In this document: piece by piece, positions 53,414 to 62,349 of the stretch
Numbering within the stretch: the stretch's first letter is position 1
How the letters are laid out: every line of letters begins with the position of its first letter
Assembly (NCBI RefSeq): GCF_006149045.1
Contig: NZ_VBSN01000038.1
Location: forward strand, 620,001-684,000
Length of the DNA stretch: 64,000 bases
Source: Dyadobacter flavalbus
Lineage (GTDB): Bacteria > Bacteroidota > Bacteroidia > Cytophagales > Spirosomataceae
Direction of reading: 5' to 3'
Program-made: the position numbers and the translations under genes
Notes under the pieces: generated by a model
Databases searched by the model: none
What the model was told of the DNA's origin: nothing
The model's input: only the letters and a program-made list of their open reading frames with translations

Positions 53414-53438
53414 AAACCCTTGCTATACAAGGGTTTTT
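53412..53438. terminator. Bidirectional terminator
   Basis: AAAAACCCTTG and CAAGGGTTTTT form an 11-bp stem with a CTATA loop between converging genes. The left arm overlaps the stop codon of the small plus-strand gene. Confidence 0.85.
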
Positions 53439-53451
53439 ATTCCCGGAATCT

Positions 53452-55212
53452 TTATTTTGATTTGCTCATAATGGCTTCCAATGCAGCTGCAAGGTAAACC
53501 ATCGGCGCATTCCAGTTGATCGCTATTTCATTGGAAGCATACGAACAGTCGTCGTCCGTAAATGATTCGTCTGCAAACTTGCTCGTGTAAGTCGTGCATT
53601 TATCCTGCTGGCCGGGATTTGGTCCGCCAGAAAGCAATCCGGGAACCGGCTCAGCAATTCCATCCGCAATAGACGGCCTGTGGTGCGGGTGCATAACCTG
53701 TTTCGAACCAAAACCTGTCAGAAAACTGTAACCCGTCGCATTCCTGCCTAACAGATAATCCAGATTTTCCAGTGCGGCGTTCACGTATTTAGCGTCTTTT
53801 GTAAGCTTGTAGGCATACAGCAAGGCAATGCCCTGATTGGCCGCCACCGAGCTGCTTCCCCATGAATAATCCTTCTCCGATTTACCCATAACCGTATGAT
53901 AAGGCTGTTTTTCATAATCTTGGATCAGATCATCGGAAAAGTTGAGGACGCTTTTTTTCAGATCAGATGAAAGTTTGCTTTCCATTTTCAGCTCATCCGC
54001 AAAACGCAAAAGCGTATAATATCCCAGCGCTTTCACCTGGCTCCATGTCGGCAGCGGCATGGCACGCTCGGTTTCAAGAGAAATGGTGTTCAGATATTCA
54101 GGCTTTTTGGTCAAGGCATACATTTCTGCGGCCGCCCAGATCCATTCGTCACTGACATTTTTGTCTCCGTATGCGCCGGTTACAATATCGGGATCAAACT
54201 GCTTGTTCAGTTCATTCTGATCATACATTATGGTAGGATTCTTCTTTGCCCATTGCCAGCCTTTTACCGCTGCTACAGAACAGGAATCCGCCAATCCCGG
54301 CAGCTGCGCATTGAAATTTCTTAAAATCCGGGCCGACTGCGCCATGACTGCGACAAAATCCAGCGTGGCTGCAGTGCCTTTCTGTACGACATATCTTGGA
54401 TTTCTGGCGGCATCCGGCATAATCATTCCGTCGAACCTTGGGTTAGTCAGCTTGTGATAAACGCCTCCGTCCTCTGTGTCCTGCATCGTCAGCATCCAGC
54501 GAAGATTCCAGATTACTTCATCCAGCAAGTCGGGAACGGCATTGGTACTTTCGGGAATATTGGTGTTGAAATCTTCAAAATAAGCTGGAAAATCTTCGTA
54601 CAACGACAACAAAGTACCCATTGTAATCCCGGAATTGACAATGTATTTATTGTAATCACCTGCATCGTACCAGCCTCGCGGCGAACGGATTACAGTATTT
54701 TCCGGCCTGCCGGCAGAAACAGCGGATGCATGGATCAGGATTTTGTCATCGGGATGTCCGGCCGGACGTGCCCATTTGCCCGCATACTTTTCAGGAAGAT
54801 CGGTGGAAACACGCTGATAATAAAAGCCTTTCAATGAAGCAAGCGCTGCTTCCTTATGTACACGATCTTTAATTTCAAAAACGGGCGATTTACTGTTTGT
54901 ATTTACTTCAATGTAGAATTTACCGGCTTTCTTAAAATCACTGAAATCGGCCGTTTGCGTTTTTTTTCCTGAATACGGATTGGTAACCGGTTCGCCAGAT
55001 TTTCCTTTGAAAACCACTTTTCCGGAAGAAGCTTCTTTGACAGTAAAAGCGGCGTTTTTATCACCGGAAATGATTGCAATTTTCCTGCCTCCCGGATAAA
55101 AACCAACCTGATTTACCTGAACGCCGGCGTTCGGATTTTGTGCAGAAAGCGTTGGAACAAATGCAACAGAAACAAAAAAGAGCGATTTGAAAAACTTGGA
55201 AACAGCAGGCAT
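53452..55212 (-). CDS. Glycoside hydrolase family 9 (endoglucanase-like), secreted
   Basis: The 586 residues have a signal peptide ending near SAQ, an N-terminal immunoglobulin-like CelD_N domain (VNQVGFYPGGRKIAIISGDK ... ADFSDFKKAGKFYIEV) and the GH9 (alpha/alpha)6 barrel. Catalytic Asp residues lie in SPRGWYDAGDYNKYIVNSG; the His-rich HPHHRPS and the C-terminal DDCSYASNEIAINWNAP contain the substrate His and the acid Glu. GH9 enzymes cut beta-1,4-glucans; some act as exo-glucosidases on oligosaccharides. It stands alone, with a terminator shared with the converging small gene. Confidence 0.93.
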   Translation of the reverse strand: MPAVSKFFKSLFFVSVAFVPTLSAQNPNAGVQVNQVGFYPGGRKIAIISGDKNAAFTVKEASSGKVVFKGKSGEPVTNPYSGKKTQTADFSDFKKAGKFYIEVNTNSKSPVFEIKDRVHKEAALASLKGFYYQRVSTDLPEKYAGKWARPAGHPDDKILIHASAVSAGRPENTVIRSPRGWYDAGDYNKYIVNSGITMGTLLSLYEDFPAYFEDFNTNIPESTNAVPDLLDEVIWNLRWMLTMQDTEDGGVYHKLTNPRFDGMIMPDAARNPRYVVQKGTAATLDFVAVMAQSARILRNFNAQLPGLADSCSVAAVKGWQWAKKNPTIMYDQNELNKQFDPDIVTGAYGDKNVSDEWIWAAAEMYALTKKPEYLNTISLETERAMPLPTWSQVKALGYYTLLRFADELKMESKLSSDLKKSVLNFSDDLIQDYEKQPYHTVMGKSEKDYSWGSSSVAANQGIALLYAYKLTKDAKYVNAALENLDYLLGRNATGYSFLTGFGSKQVMHPHHRPSIADGIAEPVPGLLSGGPNPGQQDKCTTYTSKFADESFTDDDCSYASNEIAINWNAPMVYLAAALEAIMSKSK

Positions 55213-55242
55213 ATTTAGTGATTTAATAACAGAATAACAGTA

Positions 55243-55290
55243 AAGAGAAAATCACTATTTATTTTACTGGATTTTTGTTGATTTTCTCTT
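55243..55290. promoter_or_regulatory. 12-bp perfect inverted repeat before the GH9 gene
   Basis: AAGAGAAAATCA (55243-55254) and TGATTTTCTCTT (55279-55290) flank a 24-base AT-rich loop. It lies 30 to 80 bases before the GH9 start and lacks a T-run on either side, so an operator or 5' leader hairpin is more likely than a terminator. Confidence 0.4.
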
Positions 55291-55383
55291 CTGCATATAT
55301 ATCTCTTTCAAGGAAGTTCCCGATCATGAAAAAGCAATCCATTTATTTTCTAATGGCTGATGGCCCTTAGAAAACCGCTGATC

Positions 55384-55797
55384 CTAACTGACCTTTTTAG
55401 GCCCTACTGAATCAAATACATGTACTTTCTCCCACAAATGCGAGTAGTTTTTTACAAAATCAAGATGGATCGGATGCGTCTGGTAAATTTCTTCTTCAAT
55501 GATATTTTTGAAAAAACACATCCATGAAAATGTGTAATCCTTCACAATCACGCTCCTGTTTGTATTTGCCGGTTTTCCGATGTGGACGTACTGGATGGTC
55601 GGAACTTTGGCCAGCATATGCAGTCCTTCCAGAAGCTTTGCTTCATCCTGCGCGTTGTTCGGGTCTTTCAGATAAAAAAAGACGTGGTGAATAAACAATT
55701 CCTTTTCTCTTTCAGGTTCTGCGGCAAGCGGGTTTACGGCTGCCAGCGTCGCCAGGCCTGCATTTTGTAAAAACTTACGTCTTGTTTTATCTTCCAT
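55384..55797 (-). CDS. Dabb family protein with Tat signal
   Basis: The 137 residues carry a twin-arginine leader (TRRKFLQNAGLATLAAVNPL) and then a stress-responsive alpha/beta barrel (Dabb) domain, recognised by FIHHVFFYLKDPNNAQDEAK, IQYVHIGKPANTNRSVI and HPIHLDFVKNYSHLWEKV. Dabb domains are small dimeric barrels; function is usually unknown. Periplasmic Dabb proteins often accompany carbohydrate oxidoreductases in Bacteroidota. It precedes the GH9 gene on the same strand with 171 bases between. Confidence 0.85.
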   Translation of the reverse strand: MEDKTRRKFLQNAGLATLAAVNPLAAEPEREKELFIHHVFFYLKDPNNAQDEAKLLEGLHMLAKVPTIQYVHIGKPANTNRSVIVKDYTFSWMCFFKNIIEEEIYQTHPIHLDFVKNYSHLWEKVHVFDSVGPKKVS

Positions 55798-55912
55798 GTT
55801 TTAATAAAATGCTGTTTTTGATATTTTCTGTTTGAAGGCTTTTTCAGTGAAAGTCGATTTTCTACCGTTCAGGCTTCAAGAGTACAAATTCTTCGGGCAT
55901 TGTCAAAATCCA

Positions 55913-55956
55913 TAGCTTGCAGCTGGTTTTTAGCTGCCAGCTTTTAGCTGTTAGCG
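55913..55956. repeat. Heptamer repeat run
   Basis: AGCTTGCAGCTGGTTTTTAG and TTTTAGCTGTTAGC are members of the heptamer family found in the iol intergenic spaces. Confidence 0.6.
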
Positions 55957-56003
55957 TATAATCCATGCAAGCCCGAAGCCGACCACCAGTCATCATTTAC
56001 ATA

Positions 56004-56100
56004 ACAATCAATGACTAAATCGTATACAACCCATGACTATATATCCACAATCAATGACTAAAATGTAAACAACCCATGACTTAATGACCACCGTCAATGA
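56004..56100. repeat. ATGAC-type repeat, 43-bp duplication, running into a gene end
   Basis: ACAATCAATGACTAAA occurs at 56004 and 56047; CAACCCATGACT occurs between and after them. Steps of 10-12 bases recall the repeat at 8176. The last copies (ATGACCACCGTCAATGAC) lie across the 3' end of the DUF1697 gene on the minus strand. Confidence 0.75.
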
Positions 56101-56650
56101 CTTTATCCTGAACCCCATCAGCCAACGCCAATACCGTTTTCCAGTTTCTTGTGGTTGCCGTTATCTTAAGTTTACTTTCAAAAAAGTTGTTATGCAGTTT
56201 GGTTTTGCCGTAGCCCGACGGACAAAACAGGTAAATTACTTTATCCGCGAGTACAAATTCATCGGGCAAGTATTTGGCGGGATCCATTTTCACCCACTTT
56301 TCGGAATCCGGTTTTTCAAACAGAAACGTAACATGCAGCTGCGAAGTATCTTCATTTCTGCCATTCAGAAAAGGATTGTCCTGCCGGATTTCCATAAATT
56401 TTGAACGTTCCATTACAAGAACCGGAACATGCATGTTCAGTTCCTTACTGATCATATTCCTGATTTTGTCTGCCAGATCCCGGCAAGTCAGGTTCTGATG
56501 TGTAAAAACTACATTTCCGCTCTGAATATAGGTTTTCACTGCTTCACAGCCCGCCGCTTCAAACAATGTCTGAAGTACCGGCATTTTAATCATATTGCTT
56601 CCGCTGACATTGATGCCTCTCAACAGGGCGATATAGGTTGTTTTGCTCAC
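56081..56650 (-). CDS. DUF1697 family protein
   Basis: The 189 residues match DUF1697 from the first line: YIALLRGINVSGSNMIKMPV, LQTLFEAAGCEAVKTYIQSG, NVVF, and later NPFL. The family has a ferredoxin-like fold and no assigned biochemical role. The C-terminal residues KVIDGGH and the stop fall in an ATGAC-type repeat, so its end may have been reshaped. It lies on the minus strand after the PmoA-like gene's terminator. Confidence 0.88.
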   Translation of the reverse strand: MSKTTYIALLRGINVSGSNMIKMPVLQTLFEAAGCEAVKTYIQSGNVVFTHQNLTCRDLADKIRNMISKELNMHVPVLVMERSKFMEIRQDNPFLNGRNEDTSQLHVTFLFEKPDSEKWVKMDPAKYLPDEFVLADKVIYLFCPSGYGKTKLHNNFFESKLKITATTRNWKTVLALADGVQDKVIDGGH

Positions 56651-56660
56651 AGGATTACGT

Positions 56661-56692
56661 AAAAAAACAACGCCCCTAAATGGAGGCGTTGT
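56661..56692 (-). terminator. Terminator of the minus-strand carbohydrate cluster
   Basis: On the minus strand ACAACGCCTCC and GGGGCGTTGT pair around an ATTTA loop and are followed by seven T, after the PmoA-like gene. Confidence 0.85.
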
Positions 56693-56723
56693 ATGTTGTC
56701 AATGTATTCAACTGAACGAAGTA

Positions 56724-57767
56724 CTATTCTGTTTTTGCATAATCCGCTGCAAAACTGTTCAGTGCAGCATCCTGCAGATGTTCCGAAGCAATGATCGTAC
56801 GGTAACGGAACGTCGTCGATTCGCCTTTTTTCAATTTAAAATCCAGCACTTCCTTGCCGTCGCTCAATGCCTTCATTCCTAACGGGTTTACAGCAAACAA
56901 GCCATATCCTCGTGCATGCCAGTATGCCGGATAGCCGACATTCCTGGGATGGTCAATGATGGCAATGCTGATGTCCTCATCTTTGATTTTACCCGTCAGA
57001 TTACACCAGATGGCGCGTTTTCCCCAAACTGCTTCCCCGGTAATCCCGTTGCTGTTGCGGTAATTGCCTGTAATTCCGGTGTTGTTCATAACCGGCACTT
57101 TGGTCGCAATACCGCTGGCGTCCGTAAATATCTCCGGTTTATCGGAAGGCAATTCAAGTTCGCGTGCTACACGTATTGCAAACATACCGTCTTTTACATC
57201 CGGCATGGACACATCCGTAACAGCCGTAAGCGTTGTGGAACGGTCAATAACTCTGTTGTCGCCTTTTCCGCTGAAAACGTACGTAGTTGTTTCCTTTATG
57301 GTCAAGGTCCCGTTTTTATCAATCCAGTCCGCCGTTACTTTTAGTTCCCCTTTATTGCCGCTGCTTTTTACGGAAGTTATGCCGGTATGTACAATCGTTC
57401 CGTAAGCCCGCTTTTCATGATCCACTGCATCCGAATTGTTCCAGTAATCGTTTCCGTTCACATCTTCGTAATTCAGCCACATGCCCACGTGATGCGGATG
57501 ATCCACACGTTCTCCGGGTCTCGGGTCCAACGGCCATCCGCGCGTAACCAAAGTTCCTTTTGCAGTCTGAACCGGATACAAGACGGCTTTTTTCAACGTT
57601 TTTTCACCCGGGTAAAAATAGGATGTAAACGGTTTTCCATCGATTCTGACTTCTACCTTTTTATCCTTCACATGGTTGATCATCTCAACTTTCTGAGCAT
57701 TTACGATTCCCGTTATCGCTGCAAGGGAAAAGCTGGCCAATGCTATGCCGGTATTTTTAAGGTTCAC
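56724..57767 (-). CDS. PmoA-like (DUF6807) secreted protein
   Basis: The 347 residues have a signal peptide (ALASFSLAAITGIVNA) and the family's features: KPFTSYFYPGEKTLKKAVLY, then RVDHPHHVGMWLNYEDVNG with the conserved His pair, a central beta-sandwich and GYPAYWHARGYGLFAVNPLG. The Pfam name refers to methane oxygenase PmoA, but the proteins are not that enzyme; most occur in polysaccharide gene sets, and their activity is unknown to me. It follows the Gfo/Idh/MocA gene by 69 bases, so they are probably co-transcribed. Confidence 0.85.
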   Translation of the reverse strand: MNLKNTGIALASFSLAAITGIVNAQKVEMINHVKDKKVEVRIDGKPFTSYFYPGEKTLKKAVLYPVQTAKGTLVTRGWPLDPRPGERVDHPHHVGMWLNYEDVNGNDYWNNSDAVDHEKRAYGTIVHTGITSVKSSGNKGELKVTADWIDKNGTLTIKETTTYVFSGKGDNRVIDRSTTLTAVTDVSMPDVKDGMFAIRVARELELPSDKPEIFTDASGIATKVPVMNNTGITGNYRNSNGITGEAVWGKRAIWCNLTGKIKDEDISIAIIDHPRNVGYPAYWHARGYGLFAVNPLGMKALSDGKEVLDFKLKKGESTTFRYRTIIASEHLQDAALNSFAADYAKTE

Positions 57768-57836
57768 GTCAATCGGATTGTTTAAGAACGCTGTTCCAAG
57801 TTATTATATTAATCAACCTTTGATCAGTTACCTTCC

Positions 57837-59177
57837 TTAACTCAGGACAATCTCCTTTTTGGTCGGGTCCCAGTTCACGCGTTTGCCTGTATGAAGTGCC
57901 TGCGTGGCCATAATGTTGGCAACCGAATGGTTAAATCCTACTTTTGCCGGCGCATTGGTTTCCTTGCGGCTTCTTACGCATTCCATCCAGTTGCGCATAT
58001 GCAGCGATGTCATCGGGTCAGCTCCTGTATTGGCATCCGTTGCAATTTTATCGCCTGTTTTCAGCGCCATTTCCGGAAGCAGATTGGCCTGAAGACCCAT
58101 GGATTTGGCATCTTTTTCTTTAAGCCCGCCTTCCGGAGTTATCTTGTTGGTGTCCAGATTGATCATTCCGCCGTTGGAGTAATAGTATTCCTTTACACCG
58201 CCTGCCTCATTGTTGAACCGGGACGAATAAATGACCTGAAATCCTTTGTCCTTATTGTCAAACGGGCCGTACTCGAAAGCGGCGCTGAATGTGTCCACAT
58301 TGGTACGGCCATCTTTCCAGGTGTAAATGCCACCGTTGGCAACGACGTTTCGCGGCGCATCCAGACCAGAAAACCAGTGAACGGTATCAATCTGGTGTGC
58401 CATCCATTGTCCGGGAATGCCGGAAGAATACGGATAAAACAGGCGGAATTCAAGATAGTAACGCGGGTTCCATTCCACTTTCGGGCGGTTCATCAGAAAA
58501 CGGTCCCAATCCGTATCTTCTTTTCTGATCTGTGATACCAGTTCCTGACGTCTCCACCGGCCGGGCTGATTGACGTTCCACGTCATTTCAACCGTCGTAA
58601 TATCACCGAATTTACCCGATTTAATATATTCGTATGCAGCCCAGTAATTGGGTGCGCTTCTTCGCTGCGATCCGACCTGAACAATCTGCTTGGAATTTTC
58701 CACAGCCCGCAATGCTACTTTGGCATCTTCCAGTGTTTCAGCAAAAGGCTTTTCAACATACACGTCACGACCGGATTTTACGGCTTCGGCACAATGCAGC
58801 GCGTGCTGAAAATCAGCCGTACTGATAATCACGGCGTCCACATCTTTCCGGCCAAGCAGTTCTTCATTATTCCGCGCTCTTACAAATTCACCCGAAGCAT
58901 AGCTTTTGCCTTTCATAAAAGCCTCTGCTTCGTCGCGGCGGCGGTTCCACAAGTCGGAAACACCCATAAACTCAAAGTTCATATCCTTGGCATGATCTGA
59001 AAAACTGGGCGCAAGCGAACTGCGGAAACGGTCTGAAAAACCGATGATGCCCACTCTTACCTTGTCATTTGCACCAAGTATACGACGGTAACTCGCAGCT
59101 CCGAAAGCATTGGAACCTGCGGCAATCCCGGCAGAAGCCAAAGCTGTTTTTTTTATGAAATCCCTCCTGCTGTTCAT
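57837..59177 (-). CDS. Gfo/Idh/MocA family oxidoreductase with Tat signal
   Basis: A twin-arginine leader (SRRDFIKKTALASAGIAAGS) opens this 446-residue protein. GIIGFSDRFRSSLAP is the cofactor motif region (a less canonical G-x-x-G), VYVEKPFAETL gives the catalytic Lys, and the substrate half includes WMAHQIDTVHWFSGL. Periplasmic members of this family oxidise sugars at C3 or interconvert keto sugars. The upstream genes on the same strand encode a DUF1080 protein and a xylose-isomerase-like barrel, the gene set seen in 3-keto-glycoside processing. The substrate is not known. Confidence 0.88.
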   Translation of the reverse strand: MNSRRDFIKKTALASAGIAAGSNAFGAASYRRILGANDKVRVGIIGFSDRFRSSLAPSFSDHAKDMNFEFMGVSDLWNRRRDEAEAFMKGKSYASGEFVRARNNEELLGRKDVDAVIISTADFQHALHCAEAVKSGRDVYVEKPFAETLEDAKVALRAVENSKQIVQVGSQRRSAPNYWAAYEYIKSGKFGDITTVEMTWNVNQPGRWRRQELVSQIRKEDTDWDRFLMNRPKVEWNPRYYLEFRLFYPYSSGIPGQWMAHQIDTVHWFSGLDAPRNVVANGGIYTWKDGRTNVDTFSAAFEYGPFDNKDKGFQVIYSSRFNNEAGGVKEYYYSNGGMINLDTNKITPEGGLKEKDAKSMGLQANLLPEMALKTGDKIATDANTGADPMTSLHMRNWMECVRSRKETNAPAKVGFNHSVANIMATQALHTGKRVNWDPTKKEIVLS

Positions 59178-59222
59178 AGATATTGTCTGTAAAAAATGTT
59201 GATACGGGTTATTAGAATTTAC

Positions 59223-59279
59223 GGCTGTCAGCTGTTGGCTGTCAGCTGTTGGCTATTGGCTGTTGGCTGTTGGCTAAAA
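59223..59279. repeat. Perfect-phase heptamer repeat
   Basis: GGCTGTC, AGCTGTT, GGCTGTC, AGCTGTT, GGCTATT, GGCTGTT, GGCTGTT, GGCTAAA follow one another without a break, giving the consensus RGCTRTY. It lies in the gap between the Gfo/Idh/MocA and DUF1080 genes. Confidence 0.9.
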
Positions 59280-59408
59280 TAAATAGCTCGTTTGTATAAA
59301 TTTATATTAACTTATAACTAGGACTGATTTAAACAGTGACCCAATTTTATTCACTTGAAAATAGGTTTCTGATCGGGTTTTCGTTTAAAAGCACTTTTTG
59401 GTTCCGGC

Positions 59409-60773
59409 CTAATCAATTTCCTTGATCCGGAGGCTGCGGAAAGAAACGTTGTCGCCATGATCCTGCAAAAGCAGATTGCCTTTCTGCGAGAGACCGAACC
59501 CTTCAAAATTCTTGAATTTGGAATCTGCAACAAAATCCTTGAATTGCTGCGAACCACGAACGTATTCGACAACTTTGTACCCGTTCAGGAAATGCTGAAC
59601 AGTGCCATCTTTCTGTACTACAATTCTTCCCTGATTCCACTCCCCTATTTTTTTTACGGCATTTCTCGGGCGGTCAGCGGGAATGACGTCATAAAAAGAG
59701 GCAATCGTACGGTTTCCGTTTTTGCCCAGTTTGGCATCCGGATGTTTTTCATCATCAAGCACCTGATATTCACAGCCGATGCCCGATTTTCCGCCGGAGC
59801 TGAACTTCTGATCCACAAAGTATTTCACGCCGCTGTTTGCGCCTTCTGTCAGTTTGAAATCAAAAGTAAATTCAAAAGCGGGACCGTACAGTTTTTTGGT
59901 AATAATATCATTACCCGTTTCAGAACCGTCTGATTTGGAAATGGTTATTGTTCCGTCATTGTAACTCCACCGCTTGGACGGGAAATCATTTCCGCCGTAT
60001 GACTTCCACTGATCCGCGGATTTTCCATCATAAAGCAGCGACCAGCCCTGTGCTTTTTCTGCTGCGGTCAAGGAATTCGGAACAAGGTTAACGATGCGGA
60101 TATTGGCAGCAGGGCTTGGTTTCAGGTTACTGGTCTGAATGCGTACATTTTTCCAGCTAACCTGCGTGCCTTCCAGATCTTTACTGCCGATTGCATGTAC
60201 CTGCAGACAAATAAACCCGCTCGGCGTCATATCGTCAATGACATGCGCCACCGGAACGCCGTTCAGAAAGGTACGGATCGAGTTGCCGATGGCTTCAATG
60301 CGGTATTTGTTCCATTCATCTTTTTTAAAAGCCTTTTTTGCCGTTGGGTTCAGATCCAGCGGGTACAGCCAGCCGCGCCGCGCTTCGTCGTAAATTCCCG
60401 CGGAATATGCGCGGTCGCTCGGATCGATTTCGACCTGATAACCATGCACGCGGCCATTCTGGTATTCCGGCGTAGACAAGCTGCGGATCTGAATGCCGGA
60501 GTTGAGTTTGTTATCCACTTTTACGTCACATTCCAGGATAAAATCGCCGTAGTTCTTCTCGGTAGTCAGAAACGAATTGGGTGTATCCATGACGGAAGTA
60601 CCGACAATGGTGCCGTCCTTTACTTCATATTTTGCTTTGCCGTTCAGCTGTTTCCATCCGGTGAGGTCTTTACCGTTAAAAAGATTTTCCCAGCCGTCTC
60701 CGGATTTCTGGGCAATGACTGCATGAAAGGATAACAGCAGAAAAAGGCAAATAGAAATTTTAAAATGATTCAT
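59409..60773 (-). CDS. Two-domain DUF1080 protein (3-keto-disaccharide hydrolase family)
   Basis: The start at 60773 (MNHFKISICLFLLLSFHAVI) gives a signal peptide; the in-frame ATG at 60827 does not. The 454 residues carry two PF06439 jelly-rolls: the first from WENLFNGKDLTGWKQLNGKA to about 215 (FILECDVKVDNKLNSGIQIR), the second from WSLLYDGKSADQWKSYGG to the end (FEFTFDFKLTEGANSGVKYF). Each repeats the N-S-G-[IV]-x-[IY] core. Family members act on 3-keto-glycosides in the periplasm. It lies between a TIM-barrel gene and a Gfo/Idh/MocA gene on the same strand. Confidence 0.9.
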   Translation of the reverse strand: MNHFKISICLFLLLSFHAVIAQKSGDGWENLFNGKDLTGWKQLNGKAKYEVKDGTIVGTSVMDTPNSFLTTEKNYGDFILECDVKVDNKLNSGIQIRSLSTPEYQNGRVHGYQVEIDPSDRAYSAGIYDEARRGWLYPLDLNPTAKKAFKKDEWNKYRIEAIGNSIRTFLNGVPVAHVIDDMTPSGFICLQVHAIGSKDLEGTQVSWKNVRIQTSNLKPSPAANIRIVNLVPNSLTAAEKAQGWSLLYDGKSADQWKSYGGNDFPSKRWSYNDGTITISKSDGSETGNDIITKKLYGPAFEFTFDFKLTEGANSGVKYFVDQKFSSGGKSGIGCEYQVLDDEKHPDAKLGKNGNRTIASFYDVIPADRPRNAVKKIGEWNQGRIVVQKDGTVQHFLNGYKVVEYVRGSQQFKDFVADSKFKNFEGFGLSQKGNLLLQDHGDNVSFRSLRIKEID

Positions 60774-60978
60774 TGTAATAGAAAACTGATTGATGTAACT
60801 GAACCCGGAAATGAATGACTGAAGCACAATAAATGGCTTGTTATCAATATAACGAAGTATTGCTGCAAATACCCCTACAAATTCATTGCTTACCCTTTAA
60901 TATGAACTTGCTTTCCGGCCCTATGGACTGAAAGTTAACGACTTGAAGATTATTAAATTTTAATTTGAACCCGGACGT

Positions 60979-61893
60979 TTACAGCGGATACTTCAAGACT
61001 TCGGTAATATATTTCTTGTTGATCTCGGCGCAGGCAAGCGGGGACTTTTCAGGATCGGGAACGCCGTCCAGCTCCACAACGGCCCAGCCTTTGAACCTGA
61101 TCTTGTCCAGTGCTGCAAAAACCGCAGGCACATTCACACGGCCTTCGCCGAGCTCGACAAACTTGTAACCGTTTTTGGTATCGGCCGGTTTTGTATCTTT
61201 TAAATGGAGTGAATGAATGATATTTTTATACCTGATAACTGCATCTTCAGGCTCGCCCCCGCCCTGCTTGTAATGTGCAATATCCAGCAGCAGCTTCGTA
61301 TAGCGCGGGTCCAGCGCCTGTACAATGGTGTCCACTTCTTCCGGTGTTTCTCCAAGCTGATGCATATGATTGTGATATACAGCCTGTACGCCCAGATCGG
61401 CCGTCTGCTTGCCGATTTCATTCATGACCTCAGCCAGCTTCATAAGTTCTTCCACGGATGGAGCACGGTCTTTTGGCCGCAGGCTGTTCGTCAGCTGCAA
61501 TGCATTTCCGCCGAGTGCTTTTACAAAACTGGCATGCGCCACGTGCGTATCAATTGTACTTTCCCGCTTTGCAGGATCGATTTCTACGTTCCCGCTGGAA
61601 AACATGCAAAGGGTTAGGTTGTTTTTTACAAGCGAATCTTTCAGTTCCGAAACACGGTTCCGGTATGGCCCGAACGTATTTGCCCGCAGCTGGACGCCCC
61701 TGAAACCGAGTGCAGCCAGATCACTGATGGCCTGTTCATCCTTTCCGCCCCATGTTATCGCCGAGTAACCAATTCTGACATCGCCTTTTTTGCCGGTACC
61801 CGCCTGTAAATCGGAAAAAGCAAGCAATGCAGCAGTTCCCAGGGAAACATTTTTCAGAAAATTTCTTCTTGTCGTTTCAGTACTTGTCTTCAT
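60979..61893 (-). CDS. Sugar phosphate isomerase/epimerase-like TIM-barrel protein, Tat-exported
   Basis: A twin-arginine leader (TTRRNFLKNVSLGTAALLAF) precedes a 265-residue AP-endonuclease-2-type barrel: IGYSAITWGGKDEQAISDLA, GFRGVQLRANTFG, VQAVYHNHMHQLGETPEEVD, LLLDIAHYKQGGGEPEDAV, SLHLKDTKPADTKNGYKFVE and WAVVELDGVPDP. The metal ligands E, D, H and E are in place. Exported members of this superfamily act as keto-sugar isomerases or lyases. It is the first gene of the minus-strand group with DUF1080, Gfo/Idh/MocA and PmoA-like genes. Confidence 0.88.
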   Translation of the reverse strand: MKTSTETTRRNFLKNVSLGTAALLAFSDLQAGTGKKGDVRIGYSAITWGGKDEQAISDLAALGFRGVQLRANTFGPYRNRVSELKDSLVKNNLTLCMFSSGNVEIDPAKRESTIDTHVAHASFVKALGGNALQLTNSLRPKDRAPSVEELMKLAEVMNEIGKQTADLGVQAVYHNHMHQLGETPEEVDTIVQALDPRYTKLLLDIAHYKQGGGEPEDAVIRYKNIIHSLHLKDTKPADTKNGYKFVELGEGRVNVPAVFAALDKIRFKGWAVVELDGVPDPEKSPLACAEINKKYITEVLKYPL

Positions 61894-61962
61894 AGGATTT
61901 TCAGGGTTTCGGAACGGGCTTTCGCGTGCGGGAATTTAGGCAAGCAATTAAACCTGAGGAAC

Positions 61963-62349
61963 TTAAAGGCTATTGAAAATGAAATAAATTAAAAAAAAAA
62001 GGAAAGTAGCCGACATGATGATCAGGATAATCTGCCGCAGGACATGACCGTTTCCGTTCGGTTTGGAAGAAGGTGCTTTGGGCTCGCGGTCAGACATAAT
62101 ATCGAGTGAATTCCGTATCCGGTCCCATATGGAATTGATATCCTGATTGGTCAGCGTATCCGGTTTCCAGTCCGAGGCAGTCAGAACCAGTTCACGCGCT
62201 TTGTCAACCGTTTCTTTCATAGCCGGATATTTCAGTATCCAGTTTTCCCAGAAAGAACGGATCGGCGGGTCATCAGGAAACCGAACCCACCTGATAAACA
62301 GGTTTTCCATCGCTAGCTCCTCAGCCGATAACTCTGAAAACGGTTTCAT
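61963..62349 (-). CDS. Short FecR-type anti-sigma protein: cytoplasmic domain plus one membrane helix
   Basis: The 128 residues start with a sequence typical of the cytoplasmic anti-sigma part of Bacteroidota FecR proteins (NLFIRWVRFPDDPPIRSFWE, then KYPAMKETVDKARELV). The C-terminus is a membrane helix (IILIIMSATFLFFLIYFIFN). The periplasmic FecR domain and DUF4974 that usually follow are missing, and the protein ends directly after the helix. It is divergent from an ECF sigma factor and probably binds it. The signal that would release the sigma factor cannot enter through a periplasmic domain here. Confidence 0.65.
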   Translation of the reverse strand: MKPFSELSAEELAMENLFIRWVRFPDDPPIRSFWENWILKYPAMKETVDKARELVLTASDWKPDTLTNQDINSIWDRIRNSLDIMSDREPKAPSSKPNGNGHVLRQIILIIMSATFLFFLIYFIFNSL

